Shown here: positions 7,732 through 15,913 of the stretch, one piece after another
How the letters are laid out: every line of letters begins with the position of its first letter
Numbering within the stretch: the stretch's first letter is position 1
Source of the DNA: a candidate division LCP-89 bacterium
Lineage (GTDB): Bacteria > Electryoneota > B3-LCP
Length of the DNA: 21,049 nucleotides
Direction: 5' to 3'
Assembly (NCBI GenBank): GCA_025774735.1
Contig: JALGZU010000021.1
Span: 1-21,049 of the forward strand
Translations under genes and position numbers: made by a program
The notes under the pieces: generated by a model
What the model was told of the DNA's origin: nothing
The model's input: only the letters and a program-made list of their open reading frames with translations
The model's database searches: none

Positions 7732-8928
7732 TCATTCATTGTGGAGTGCCTCAGCCGGCTGTATTCTCGATGCCAGAGTACTCGGGTAGAGCGCGCAGAC
7801 GGCCGTCACCGAGTAAATGAACAAAACCGAAAGCACGAATGCAAGTAAAAAATTGCCCGTACCGATAAACGCCAGCAGGTTCAGCATGGGGAACTGCAGA
7901 GCGAAGAAACTGCCGACGAAGACTCCGAACGTCGTCAAAACCAGCACTTCTCCTAAAATCTGCCTGTAAATCGAAGCGGCAGGCGCGCCCAGGGCCCTGC
8001 GCAGACCGATCTCCGCACGCCGCCGGTTGATGCTGTTCCAGATGATGCCGAAAAGCCCTAAGGCCACATTCGAAATGAAGAAGACGGCCAGGGTGAATAA
8101 TATGATCGGGATGACGAGATTCTTCTTGAAGGCGCTATCCCGCTTCTCGGCCAGCGTGTTCGCCGTCAACGTAAACTGTTTACCGGCTGCGGCCAGATCC
8201 TCCAGCATTCTCTTCTCGAAGCTCATCCCGGTCCCGGGTCTGACTTTGATCAGGATACGGTTGAACGGTTCGGACATCAGCCGCTCCAACCCGGCTTCCG
8301 ATTCCACCGAGAGGCGCTTGAAGGAGACCTTCTTCGAACCGGAGAGTTCCCCGTTCCTGCGAAACTCACCGATTAACCCGATCACCCGGTATTCAGTCTC
8401 CTCCTCCCGGACGACCTTTCCAATCGGGTCTTCGCCTTGAAACAGCTCTTCGTTTAGCTTTTGATTTATGACGATCGGTTCGATACTCGCAGCGTTGTCG
8501 CTCGCATCGAACCAGCGGCCCTTCAACATCTTCACACTGAGGACGTCGTGAAAATGATCCCCGGCGCGCAGGTTTTCGGCTGGAACCTCTCGGTTGTCTT
8601 TCTCTAAACTGGTTATGCTCATGGCGTCCGGAATGAAGAGCAGACTGTTCGCCAACGAAATCTGCCCAACCTCCGGATAGGACTTGAGGAGATTCTCGAA
8701 TTGACGAATCGTCTCCGCAACTACTTCGCTTTCGGCGCCCTCAAAATCCATGCTCAACCGCCACACGTTTTCGTACGAAAATCCCAGCGGTTTCAGATAG
8801 TTGCCGACAGTATAGCTGACTATACTCAATGCGAAAAACAGGACGAAAAATGAGATGAAAATTTCCAGGATCATCAGGAAATTCGCCCGCTTCCGGTTCC
8901 AGATCAGCTTAAAAAGATGCTTTACCAT
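7732..8928 (-). CDS. ABC transporter permease, MacB/FtsX type (second permease)
   Basis: 398 residues with the MacB/FtsX topology: one N-terminal helix (about 14-40), a large periplasmic core domain (about 45-265) containing the strand PIVINQKLNEELF...GKVV and YRVIGLIGEF typical of MacB_PCD, then three helices (about 272-300, 325-350, 358-385). The cytoplasmic coupling segment INRRRAEIGLRRALGA (about 305-320) is the conserved FtsX-family contact with the ATPase. The N-terminus overlaps the first permease gene by 7 nt, so the two are translationally coupled and probably form a heterodimer. Such exporters do not transport through their helices; they drive export from the periplasm by mechanotransmission (family knowledge). 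The substrate cannot be told from the sequence. The partners are the ATPase and adaptor upstream. Confidence 0.9.
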   Translation of the reverse strand: MVKHLFKLIWNRKRANFLMILEIFISFFVLFFALSIVSYTVGNYLKPLGFSYENVWRLSMDFEGAESEVVAETIRQFENLLKSYPEVGQISLANSLLFIPDAMSITSLEKDNREVPAENLRAGDHFHDVLSVKMLKGRWFDASDNAASIEPIVINQKLNEELFQGEDPIGKVVREEETEYRVIGLIGEFRRNGELSGSKKVSFKRLSVESEAGLERLMSEPFNRILIKVRPGTGMSFEKRMLEDLAAAGKQFTLTANTLAEKRDSAFKKNLVIPIILFTLAVFFISNVALGLFGIIWNSINRRRAEIGLRRALGAPAASIYRQILGEVLVLTTFGVFVGSFFALQFPMLNLLAFIGTGNFLLAFVLSVLFIYSVTAVCALYPSTLASRIQPAEALHNE

Positions 8929-10175
8929 GATTCTCCTCCCCGTAAGGCCGCCGCCGGCTTCATGCGTGACATGCGGTACGCTGGATAAACGCCCGAAAAG
9001 AGTCCGAAGAAGAGGCAGATTCCCAGGCTCACGACGAAAATCTTGTAATTGACCGTCAGATGCGTGTATTTGATGAAACCGCTTCCGTTGATGATGTCTA
9101 AGACCACCAGCGTGAGGATGAACGCGATGGTGCCCCCAATCAGGGTCAGGATGACGTTCTCGACTATAAACTGGCCGATAAGCGTCAGTGATGAGGCTCC
9201 GAAGGATTTCCTCACCCCGATTTCCGATCCCCGTTCCATGATCCTGCTGACGTTGATGTTGACCAGGTTTATCGTGGGCAAGAGGATAAACAGCACCATC
9301 AGCATGAAGAGCACAATCATCAGTCTGGGTATATTGCTTTCATCGCTCATGAAAAAAGCCCGGGATATTAGCTCAGCGTAAGTTTCGGCATTGACGTGGA
9401 TATAGTTATACGGGCTGTCCAAAAAATCGAACTGCTCGAAGTTCCTCTGCAGCTCCTTCTGTATCGCTGAAAAATCGGACCGGTCCCGTGCCAGTATCAT
9501 GGCATGAAATCCCGGAAAAGTGCCCGCCATAACCGTCGCGGCGTTCAAATCCTCCTTGGTATTGGTTATCGGCACCCAGATATCCGAATAGGGCAGCGCC
9601 CGCAGCAGTGGAACGTTCTCGACCACGCCGATCACCCGGTAATGCTTCCCGTCAGCCTCAATCGTCTTCCCAACCGCCGCCTCCCCGTGGAAATATCGGC
9701 GCCGCGTATCCTCATTGATCACCGCCACCTGGCTGATATTCTCGACCTCTTTTGGACCGAACGGGCGCCCCTCGATAAACTCAAAATCCAGAATGTCCCA
9801 GAACTCCGCATCGACGAACTTGATGTTGAGGTTCAGCTTCCTCTCATCCTTGTATACTATAATGGGATTGAAAAAGGTGGCGACGGATACGCTCTCAGGC
9901 GTCTTCAGGCTCTTGATGTATTTCGTCATGCAGTAATGACTCAAGAGCGGTCCCATCATATGGCCGCCTCCTTCGCTCCTGAGGGTAATATGAAGCACGG
10001 ACAGCGTTCTGGGCAGTTTATTCTCGGGCGGTCTCTGGCCAATGCTGTTGTCGACCAACGAAACGATAACCATCAGTATCAGCAGCGTAAAACTGATCCC
10101 GAAGAGGCTGACGAAGGTAAAAAACTTGCGCCGAAGCAAGACCTTTATCGCCATCTTCAAATAGTTCTTAAACAT
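8922..10175 (-). CDS. ABC transporter permease, MacB/FtsX type (first permease)
   Basis: 417 residues. The N-terminal helix (about 17-43) is preceded by the typical MFKNYLKMAIKVLLRRKFFT start. A periplasmic MacB-type core (about 45-280) includes QVAVINEDTRRRYF, GKTIEADGKHYRVIGVVENVP and YSDIWVPI. Three C-terminal helices (about 283-310, 335-362, 378-402) flank the coupling segment MERGSEIGVRKSFGAS. The final PAYRMSRMKPAAALRGG is the usual C-terminal motif of this family. It starts 11 nt after the ATPase gene stop and overlaps the next permease gene by 7 nt. The sequence differs markedly from its partner, which fits an obligate heterodimer rather than a recent duplication. Confidence 0.92.
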   Translation of the reverse strand: MFKNYLKMAIKVLLRRKFFTFVSLFGISFTLLILMVIVSLVDNSIGQRPPENKLPRTLSVLHITLRSEGGGHMMGPLLSHYCMTKYIKSLKTPESVSVATFFNPIIVYKDERKLNLNIKFVDAEFWDILDFEFIEGRPFGPKEVENISQVAVINEDTRRRYFHGEAAVGKTIEADGKHYRVIGVVENVPLLRALPYSDIWVPITNTKEDLNAATVMAGTFPGFHAMILARDRSDFSAIQKELQRNFEQFDFLDSPYNYIHVNAETYAELISRAFFMSDESNIPRLMIVLFMLMVLFILLPTINLVNINVSRIMERGSEIGVRKSFGASSLTLIGQFIVENVILTLIGGTIAFILTLVVLDIINGSGFIKYTHLTVNYKIFVVSLGICLFFGLFSGVYPAYRMSRMKPAAALRGGESW

Positions 10176-10186
10176 GGTGACGCTCC

Positions 10187-10852
10187 TCAGTTAACGATCC
10201 GCCCGTCGAACAACCGGATGATCCTCTCAGTCTGCTTGGCCAGGTTTTCATCGTGAGTAACCATGACGATGGTCGTCCCCTCGTTATTGTTCAGTTCACT
10301 CAAGATGCTCATGATGTCCGCGCCCATGCTGCTGTCTAAATTCCCCGTGGGCTCGTCCGCCAGGATGAGGTCAGGCTTCCCCACAATCGCCCGGGCGATG
10401 GCTACCCGCTGGCATTGCCCACCCGAAAGTTGGTTGGGAAAATGCTTTGTTCGGGCACTCAAACCCACCCGCTCCAACGCCTCCAGGGCCGCCTTCCTCC
10501 GCTTGCCCGACGACATTCTCCGGTACAGCAGGGGAATTTCAACGTTGTCGACCACGTTCAGATCGCTGATCAGATGATAACTCTGGAAAATGAAGCCGAT
10601 GTTGTGGTTGCGGATCTGAGCCAGCTTTCGATCCCCGAAGGAAGCTACCGGCATCGAGAACAACTCCAGATTCCCTTTCGTCGGTTCATCGAGTAGGCCG
10701 AGAACGTTCAATAGCGTACTCTTCCCGGATCCCGAAGGCCCCATAACCGCCATAAAATCACCCTTCTCGACCTCGAGATTGATATTGCTCAAGGCTAGGG
10801 TCTCGATGCGGGCAGTGCGGTAAACCTTTTCAATGTCACTTAACATAATCAT
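10187..10852 (-). CDS. ABC transporter ATP-binding protein, MacB/LolD type
   Basis: 221 residues, a single nucleotide-binding domain of normal length for the LolD/MacB group. Walker A is GPSGSGKST (38-46). The Q-loop is in IGFIFQSYHLI, the signature motif is LSGGQCQRVAIARA, Walker B is LILADEPTGNLD and the H-loop is MVTHD. All catalytic residues are present. The signature has Cys where most relatives have Gln (LSGGQ-Q/C-QR), a tolerated position. It starts 12 nt after the adaptor gene and is followed after 11 nt by the first permease. AAGG lies 10 nt upstream of the chosen ATG at 10852; a second in-frame ATG two codons later is possible. It energises the permease pair to form the inner-membrane part of a tripartite exporter. 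Confidence 0.95.
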   Translation of the reverse strand: MIMLSDIEKVYRTARIETLALSNINLEVEKGDFMAVMGPSGSGKSTLLNVLGLLDEPTKGNLELFSMPVASFGDRKLAQIRNHNIGFIFQSYHLISDLNVVDNVEIPLLYRRMSSGKRRKAALEALERVGLSARTKHFPNQLSGGQCQRVAIARAIVGKPDLILADEPTGNLDSSMGADIMSILSELNNNEGTTIVMVTHDENLAKQTERIIRLFDGRIVN

Positions 10853-10864
10853 GATAGTGCCGCC

Positions 10865-12163
10865 TTATTCGTCGCGTTTTACCGCCACGGTTTGATGGTG
10901 TACGTATTTCTCCATGTCGGATATGATCACTTCGTCACCGGGTTCGATCCCCTCCGTCAATTCGACATAATCGAAGTTCGTCGCCCCGATGGTCACCGTT
11001 TTTCTGATAGCCCTTTCACCCTGGATGACGAAGACCTCCTGCCGGCCCGAACCGCTGCAGAACGGTCCGTTCTCAACCCTGACCACGTTATCCTTCGACG
11101 CTCTGATGACGAAGACGTCCACGCGCAAATTGGATCGCAGCGAACCATGGGTTTTCTCGTCCAGCTCGATATAGAACCTCACGATCCCATCCCTGATCGT
11201 CGGACTGATATTCGAAACCGATCCGGTCAGATCCTCGTCCCCGACGCGCACTTTCACAGGAGCCTCTATCTTCAGCTTATCCGCGTGAATTTCTGAGATC
11301 GTGCCCCTGACTTTAAAACTACTGAGGTCCGCGATGCGGGCGATAACCTCGCCCGGAACGACCGCCGCTCCGATCTCGTCCTTCACCCACGTCACCACGC
11401 CGTCGCTCTCGGCTCGCGTCAGGGCGAGTTCGATCTGGCGCCCGAGTTCATTCAACTTTCGCTCGCTGAGCTGAATTTGAAGCTCGTGCTCGCGCAGTTC
11501 AGCCACCAGGGATTTCCTCTTATTGCTGATCTGCTGCTGAAGTTGTTCCAGCTCCCGCCGCGCGATGGATAGATCCAGTTCAGCCAACTGCAGCGCCTCC
11601 TTGGTGCCGGCGCCCATATCCATCAACTGCTTCTCCATGTCGTACTTGGACTGGCTGAACTGAGCGCGCAGCTCCATAACGTCATACTGCGCCTCCAGGT
11701 CGATTAGTTCGCGCTCCATCTCGATCTCCCGCTGCTGCTTGCGGTTGATCCTGAGCTCGTGTTGGTCGGATAACTTGCCGTACTCGATCAGGATGAACTC
11801 GTCGTTCAACTTCACGATCGATTCGCCCTTCACCACGCTGTCGCCCGCCTTGTGATACACGCTGTCCACCTTCGACGTTATCGGCGAAGTGATCAATTGC
11901 TCGAATTCGGGTGCGACTACCCCCGACGCGTTGAGCACGTCCTCGATCGACCCGATTTCCGCCACGGCAGTTAAAATCCGGGATCGCTTGACGGACGGAG
12001 TAATGAGATTCCGGAATACACCCAATGCGATGACCGCAACTGCAACCAGCAATAAAATCCCGGTGATAATCTTCAGCCTGTGCTTCATCTTGACGCCGGG
12101 CGGCAACTCTCTATCGACACCTTCCAATCTTTCCATCATACCATCTCTTAAGGCAATCACCAT
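10865..12163 (-). CDS. Periplasmic adaptor (membrane fusion protein) of the ABC exporter
   Basis: 432 residues from the chosen start. A short cytosolic tail precedes one transmembrane helix (about 29-50, IITGILLLVAVAVIALGVF). The first lipoyl half follows (SPITSKVDSVYHKAGDSVVKGESIVKL), then a long, charged coiled coil (about 125-255, rich in Glu/Gln/Arg/Leu heptads). The second lipoyl half is DGVVTWVKDEIGAAVVPGE. The beta-barrel and membrane-proximal domains end in GIEPGDEVIISD. This is the HlyD/MacA-like adaptor that links the inner-membrane ABC complex to an outer-membrane channel; no TolC-like channel gene is in the window. It is the first gene of the six-gene minus-strand operon. The frame is open upstream to a TTG at 12208, but AAGGA lies 5 nt before the ATG at 12163. 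ATGs at 12139/12136 are alternatives. Confidence 0.88.
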   Translation of the reverse strand: MVIALRDGMMERLEGVDRELPPGVKMKHRLKIITGILLLVAVAVIALGVFRNLITPSVKRSRILTAVAEIGSIEDVLNASGVVAPEFEQLITSPITSKVDSVYHKAGDSVVKGESIVKLNDEFILIEYGKLSDQHELRINRKQQREIEMERELIDLEAQYDVMELRAQFSQSKYDMEKQLMDMGAGTKEALQLAELDLSIARRELEQLQQQISNKRKSLVAELREHELQIQLSERKLNELGRQIELALTRAESDGVVTWVKDEIGAAVVPGEVIARIADLSSFKVRGTISEIHADKLKIEAPVKVRVGDEDLTGSVSNISPTIRDGIVRFYIELDEKTHGSLRSNLRVDVFVIRASKDNVVRVENGPFCSGSGRQEVFVIQGERAIRKTVTIGATNFDYVELTEGIEPGDEVIISDMEKYVHHQTVAVKRDE

Positions 12164-12190
12164 ACCATTCCTTAGTGACCTGTTAATCAT

Positions 12191-12282
12191 GGACATAAGG
12201 ATAATCAATACCCCCCATTACTGTCCGGAAATGGACACCGTGTCCGAAAGCAGGTAGCCTTCTTATGCGGGTGGCCGGGACA
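12191..12282. promoter_or_regulatory. Cluster of TGTCC/GGACA half-sites upstream of the exporter operon
   Basis: Five half-sites lie within 92 bp: GGACA 12191-12195, TGTCC 12222-12226, GGACA 12233-12237, TGTCC 12241-12245 and GGACA 12278-12282. The middle three form an inverted pair TGTCC-N6-GGACA followed by a third half-site 3 nt on. This lies in the divergent region between the exporter operon (-) and the porin gene (+), where a NtrC-type activator would bind. Assignment to the regulator encoded in the operon is inference. I found no clear GG-N10-GC sigma-54 promoter by eye on either strand of this region. Confidence 0.45.
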
Positions 12283-12356
12283 TCTAAGGTAGCATCAGAC
12301 AACTCAAGCTTGGCTTCAAGAATACAATATCTAACCTTAATATGCGGTAGTTCTCA

Positions 12357-12385
12357 TTGATTCTTAGCGAATAGAAGGATATATT
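12357..12385 (+). promoter_or_regulatory. Sigma-70-type promoter of the porin gene
   Basis: TTGATT (12357-12362), a 17-bp spacer and TATATT (12380-12385) lie 75 bp upstream of the porin ATG in an AT-rich stretch. The spacing and hexamers are close to the housekeeping consensus. This is a prediction by pattern only. Confidence 0.5.
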
Positions 12386-12391
12386 TACCGT

Positions 12392-12409
12392 AATTCAAGT
12401 AAGTGAATT
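12392..12409. promoter_or_regulatory. 18-bp dyad (candidate operator) downstream of the porin promoter
   Basis: AATTCA (12392-12397), six bases, then TGAATT (12404-12409) form a perfect inverted repeat about 7 bp downstream of the predicted -10 element, at or near the transcription start. The position fits a repressor site. It could also occur by chance in AT-rich DNA. Confidence 0.35.
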
Positions 12410-12459
12410 CATCTACCCAATTTAGATGCAACTCGCGGACTAAATCTAAGGAATGTTTA

Positions 12460-13593
12460 ATGCAATTGAACGCTGAAAAGAACGCAAGAGGATTATTACT
12501 CGGGATGATCCTTCTCACCGTCGCATCGCCCGCCCTCGCCTCCAGCTGGACGGAGAAAATCAAATGGCAGGGCGACTTCCGATATCGGTACGAAGTGATT
12601 GATGAAGAAGGCGAGGAGCAGAGAAATCGGCAGCGCATTCGCGCCCGCATCGGCCTGTTTGCAGACGTCATGAACGATGTCAGAATTGGATTCCAGATAA
12701 CCAGCGGATCTGACGATCCGGTCTCTAATAACCAGACTCTGGGTGACGGTTTTTCGACCAAGCCGCTCGGGATCGACTTTGCCTACTTCGAATGGAAGCC
12801 CTCCGTCGCCAAGGGGTTGAAGGTTCAGGGTGGTAAGTTCAAGAACCCCTGGTACAAATCCGGAAAATCCGAATTAGTTTGGGATTCGGACTGGAATCCG
12901 GAAGGGCTGTTCGTCTACTATAAGGTCGAAAACCTCGCCACGTTCGACCTTTTCGTGGACGGCGGTGTGCTCTGGGTTGAAGAGCGCAGCGCTGCCGAAG
13001 ACGCTATGCTGGTCGGCGGCCAGGGCGGCTTGATCTTCAGCCTTCTTGATGGCAGCGCGGATGTGATCGTCGGTGGCAGCTACTTCACCTACCTGAATAC
13101 GAAGGGATATGAGCCCTTCGTCGATGCCGACGACGGTTTCGGCAATACCCTCGAAGTCGTTCTCGATGGAGGGGGAAATCCGGTGGGTTACGTCTATCCT
13201 TATGATTTCGAAATCATGGAATTCTTCCTGGAATTCGGCGGCGAGATCCGTAACCTCCCCGTGACCTTCATGGCCGATTACGTCAACAATTCCGGCGCTG
13301 ATGACGATAACTATGGCTACCTGTTCGGGTTGCGTTTTGGCAAAGCCAGGGGATTCGGCACCGTTGGTGGAAGGTACATCTACCGTGAAGTCGAAGCCAA
13401 CGCGGTCCTGGGGGCCTTTACCGATTCGGATTTCATCGGCGGGGGCACCGACGGCAGCGGACATGAAGCCGGCATCGACGTAGGCCTGGCTGAGAAAATC
13501 ACCTTCAGTACGACCTACTTCATGAACCGGAAAGGCCTGGACGACGGGGTGGATTTCAACCGCCTGCAAGTCGATGTGAAGTTTAAATTCTAA
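12460..13593 (+). CDS. Putative porin (Porin_5 type)
   Basis: 377 residues. The ATG at 12460 is chosen because AAGGA (12448-12452) lies 7 nt upstream and a signal peptide starts there (QLNAEKNARG, then LLLGMILLTVASPALA-S); the frame is open further upstream to 12403 but without these signs. The mature protein begins with the strand FRYRYEVIDEEGEEQRNRQR, followed by RIRARIGLFADV, SGSDDPVSNNQTLGDGFSTK and FAYFEWKP. This order is characteristic of the Porin_5 'putative porin' family of outer-membrane barrels. It ends in VKFKF with a terminal Phe. It probably forms a diffusion channel; the substrate is unknown. It is transcribed divergently from the ABC exporter operon, with TGTCC/GGACA half-sites, a promoter and a dyad between them, so co-regulation is plausible. 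Confidence 0.88.
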   Translation: MQLNAEKNARGLLLGMILLTVASPALASSWTEKIKWQGDFRYRYEVIDEEGEEQRNRQRIRARIGLFADVMNDVRIGFQITSGSDDPVSNNQTLGDGFSTKPLGIDFAYFEWKPSVAKGLKVQGGKFKNPWYKSGKSELVWDSDWNPEGLFVYYKVENLATFDLFVDGGVLWVEERSAAEDAMLVGGQGGLIFSLLDGSADVIVGGSYFTYLNTKGYEPFVDADDGFGNTLEVVLDGGGNPVGYVYPYDFEIMEFFLEFGGEIRNLPVTFMADYVNNSGADDDNYGYLFGLRFGKARGFGTVGGRYIYREVEANAVLGAFTDSDFIGGGTDGSGHEAGIDVGLAEKITFSTTYFMNRKGLDDGVDFNRLQVDVKFKF

Positions 13594-13754
13594 CCGGGCC
13601 GAGTGATTATCAGTAAATCCCCCGAATGTCAGAAAGTAATCATAAGTTCGTTAACATTGACTGACGACCGGCCGGATTAAAAAGTCAGCGCTCCTCAAGA
13701 TAGACCCATCAACTGAGGACAAACGGGAGGAACTGAATAGTTACGCTATGGAAC

Positions 13755-13787
13755 AGGGACCTGGAGTTCGCTTCAGATCCCTTTTTC
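13755..13787 (+). terminator. Rho-independent terminator after the porin gene
   Basis: AGGGACCTGGAG (13755-13766) pairs with CTTCAGATCCCT (13771-13782), with one mismatch and one G-T pair, around a stable TTCG tetraloop; TTTTT follows at 13782-13786. It is about 160 bp after the porin stop codon. The stretch 13594-13754 between them shows nothing else I can name. Confidence 0.82.
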
Positions 13788-13875
13788 TGTTTATAAGCAA
13801 AGAGAAAAAGAAATTTTGTTAAATCATTATTATTCAAATACATATAAAAAATTTTAAACCGCTAAAAATATTTCC

Positions 13876-13904
13876 TTGACATTGCGGACTTATTGATGTA
13901 TATT
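13876..13904 (+). promoter_or_regulatory. Strong sigma-70-type promoter of the propeller-protein gene
   Basis: A perfect -35 hexamer TTGACA (13876-13881), a 17-bp spacer and TATATT (13899-13904) are preceded by about 70 bp of very AT-rich DNA resembling an UP element. The gene has a strong GGAGG ribosome-binding site (13937-13941), 7 nt before its ATG. Together they suggest high, constitutive expression. Confidence 0.72.
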
Positions 13905-13948
13905 ATAGTATAAGTGGCAGAATTATAAATCAGCATGGAGGTCCGCAC

Positions 13949-15913
13949 ATGAAACGGGTAATCTTGATATTACTTTGTATGGTAGTCGCTTCGCAGGCAA
14001 TGGCCGCTAACGAGGCCGTTTTTCTGAAACACTCGGACGCCGGCACGGAGATAATTCATGCTCAGGGTTTGGCACCGTCAGGCTCCATCGTCTCCCCCCT
14101 TGATGATCCCTCGATCCTCTGGTCGAACTACCTCGAATGGCCCATCTACACGTCCACGGCCAACGCCCAAGACGGCTATGTCTTCGCCGGAACCTACCTG
14201 AATGAACCCAAGGAAGCCGAACTGTTCGCCCCCGACGGCGGCGGCGTACCGGCATGGGTTTATCCGGGCACCGAATTCTACGTCGACGCTTCAGATGACG
14301 CATTCATCCTCGGGGCTCTGGACGAATACGCCGGCGGAGTCAACGTCATCAAGTGGACCGGCCCGGGGTCAGGCACTCCCGACTGGACGGCCTCCTTCCC
14401 CGGGCTCAACGTGAGCAGCTATGGACCCTACATCGCCGTATCGGCCGACGGTTCCACCATCAGCGCCCTGCTCAACAACTCCGGAACCACCGAACTGATC
14501 ATGTTCGACGCGGCCTCGTCGACGCCGCTGGTGGACTACTACGCAACCGGCTTGAGTTTCCCGCGCAGCTCCGCCCTGAGCACCGATGGACGCTACGCCG
14601 GTTTCCGCACCAACACCCACGTGGCCGTCTACGACCGGGACCTGAACGCCCTGCGCGAATCCATCTTTACCGGTTTCGGAGCCGCCCCCTTCGACCTGTC
14701 CGGTGATGCCGATCTGATGGTTTACGGCTGGTCTCCAATGGAAGTCAGGCAGTGGACAGGAGCGGCCTACAGCCCCCTCTGGACCCATTCCGAAGGCGGT
14801 TACTACCTCTCCACGGTCTCCATCTCCCAGGACGGATCGACCGTGATCGGAGGATGGTACAACTCCAGCTTTACCTCTGCCAAAGTCACCGTCCACGATG
14901 GCGCCACGGGTGCGGTTGCCTGGACCTACACCTTCCCCACCTCCAGCGGTCTCTACCAGGAATCCATCCGCCGCATCGAGATGACGCCCGACGGCAGCTA
15001 CTTCATCGTGGGAAGCTTCGGAGATGCCGCCAACTTGAATCCCGAAGTCCACGTCTTCGACCGGGACGCCGGACCGACACCCTACTTCACCTTTGACATG
15101 CCCGGATCGGTCTTCGATGTGGACATCAGCGCTGACGGAGCCTACGCCTCGGCCTGCGGTAAGCACGTCCACGCCAACGTCAGCGGGCACGGCGGGGACA
15201 TCGTCGCCATCGACATGGATCTGACCACCCCCAACCTGGTCGTCACCATGACGCCCTATAATCCGCCCATCGTCATCCCTGCCTGGGGCGGCAGCTTCGA
15301 CTTCAACATCGAACTTTCCAACCTCAATCCCGATCCCAACACTTTCGACGCCTGGATTATGGTCACCCTGCCCGACTGTACCGTGTACGGGCCGGTGCTG
15401 GGGCCCGTGAACCTGACCCTACCCGGCAATCAGGCCATCAACAGAGACCGCACCCAGAACGTGCCCGAAGGTGCCCCGGCGGGCTTCTACACCTACGCAG
15501 CCTATGCCGGAGAATACCCCAACACCATCTGGGCCGAGGACTCCTTCCAGTTCGAGAAGCAGCTCTGGACCGAAGGCGCGGGCAATCCCGTCTCCGATTG
15601 GCTGAATGACGGCGAACCGTTCGAAAAGGTCACCGAGGTTGGCTCCCCGACTGACTTCGCCCTGCTGGGCTGCTATCCGAACCCGTTCAATCCGGTGACT
15701 GCCATCAGCTATCAGCTTTCAGCCGTAAGCCACGTAAATCTATCGGTGTACGATATCTCCGGGCGCTTGGTGACCGAGCTGGTCAACGGCTGGAGGGACA
15801 CGGGATCACACGAGGTGACCCTGGACGCCTCGTCGATCTCCTCCGGCATCTACATCTACCGGCTGACCGCTGCTGATTTCACCGCCAGCGGAAAGATGGT
15901 TCTGATGAAATAA
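13949..15913 (+). CDS. Secreted beta-propeller protein with T9SS C-terminal sorting domain
   Basis: 654 residues. The signal peptide is residues 1-19 (RVILILLCMVVASQAMA). Residues about 30-435 are repeated blade-like blocks containing short D/S-x-DG motifs (SADGST, STDGRYAGF, SQDGSTVIGG, TPDGSYFIVG, SADGAYASA), as in WD40/YVTN/PQQ-like propellers. An Ig-like domain (about 435-555) begins after TPYNPPIVIPAWGG. The last 85 residues (from 570) are a T9SS/FlgD-Ig-like sorting domain: YPNPFNPVT, VYDISGRLV, SGIYIYRL and a final GKMVLMK. It should be exported by Sec to the periplasm and by T9SS to the surface or medium, with the C-terminal domain removed. The substrate or binding partner is unknown. 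The coding DNA is GC-rich at third positions, which produces long antisense open frames. Confidence 0.85.
   Translation: MKRVILILLCMVVASQAMAANEAVFLKHSDAGTEIIHAQGLAPSGSIVSPLDDPSILWSNYLEWPIYTSTANAQDGYVFAGTYLNEPKEAELFAPDGGGVPAWVYPGTEFYVDASDDAFILGALDEYAGGVNVIKWTGPGSGTPDWTASFPGLNVSSYGPYIAVSADGSTISALLNNSGTTELIMFDAASSTPLVDYYATGLSFPRSSALSTDGRYAGFRTNTHVAVYDRDLNALRESIFTGFGAAPFDLSGDADLMVYGWSPMEVRQWTGAAYSPLWTHSEGGYYLSTVSISQDGSTVIGGWYNSSFTSAKVTVHDGATGAVAWTYTFPTSSGLYQESIRRIEMTPDGSYFIVGSFGDAANLNPEVHVFDRDAGPTPYFTFDMPGSVFDVDISADGAYASACGKHVHANVSGHGGDIVAIDMDLTTPNLVVTMTPYNPPIVIPAWGGSFDFNIELSNLNPDPNTFDAWIMVTLPDCTVYGPVLGPVNLTLPGNQAINRDRTQNVPEGAPAGFYTYAAYAGEYPNTIWAEDSFQFEKQLWTEGAGNPVSDWLNDGEPFEKVTEVGSPTDFALLGCYPNPFNPVTAISYQLSAVSHVNLSVYDISGRLVTELVNGWRDTGSHEVTLDASSISSGIYIYRLTAADFTASGKMVLMK

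Noticed and set aside
9504..10256. Plus-strand open frame of 250 residues across the first permease and the end of the ATPase gene
   Set aside because: Antisense to conserved MacB-type sequence; rich in Arg/His/Gln with no known motif.
12164..12400. Sigma-54 (-24/-12) promoter for the exporter operon or the porin
   Set aside because: I looked for GG-N10-GC on both strands in this region and found none. A weakly matching promoter cannot be excluded, so nothing is annotated.
12874..13569. Minus-strand open frame of 231 residues inside the porin gene
   Set aside because: Antisense shadow of the Porin_5 gene; no domain, no ribosome-binding site, and the same codon bias explanation.
14369..15190. 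Minus-strand open frame of 273 residues inside the propeller-protein gene
   Set aside because: It is antisense to a gene with a signal peptide, strong ribosome-binding site and sorting domain. The open frame is a by-product of GC-rich third positions; it has no recognisable domain and a Gly/Val/Asp-rich composition.
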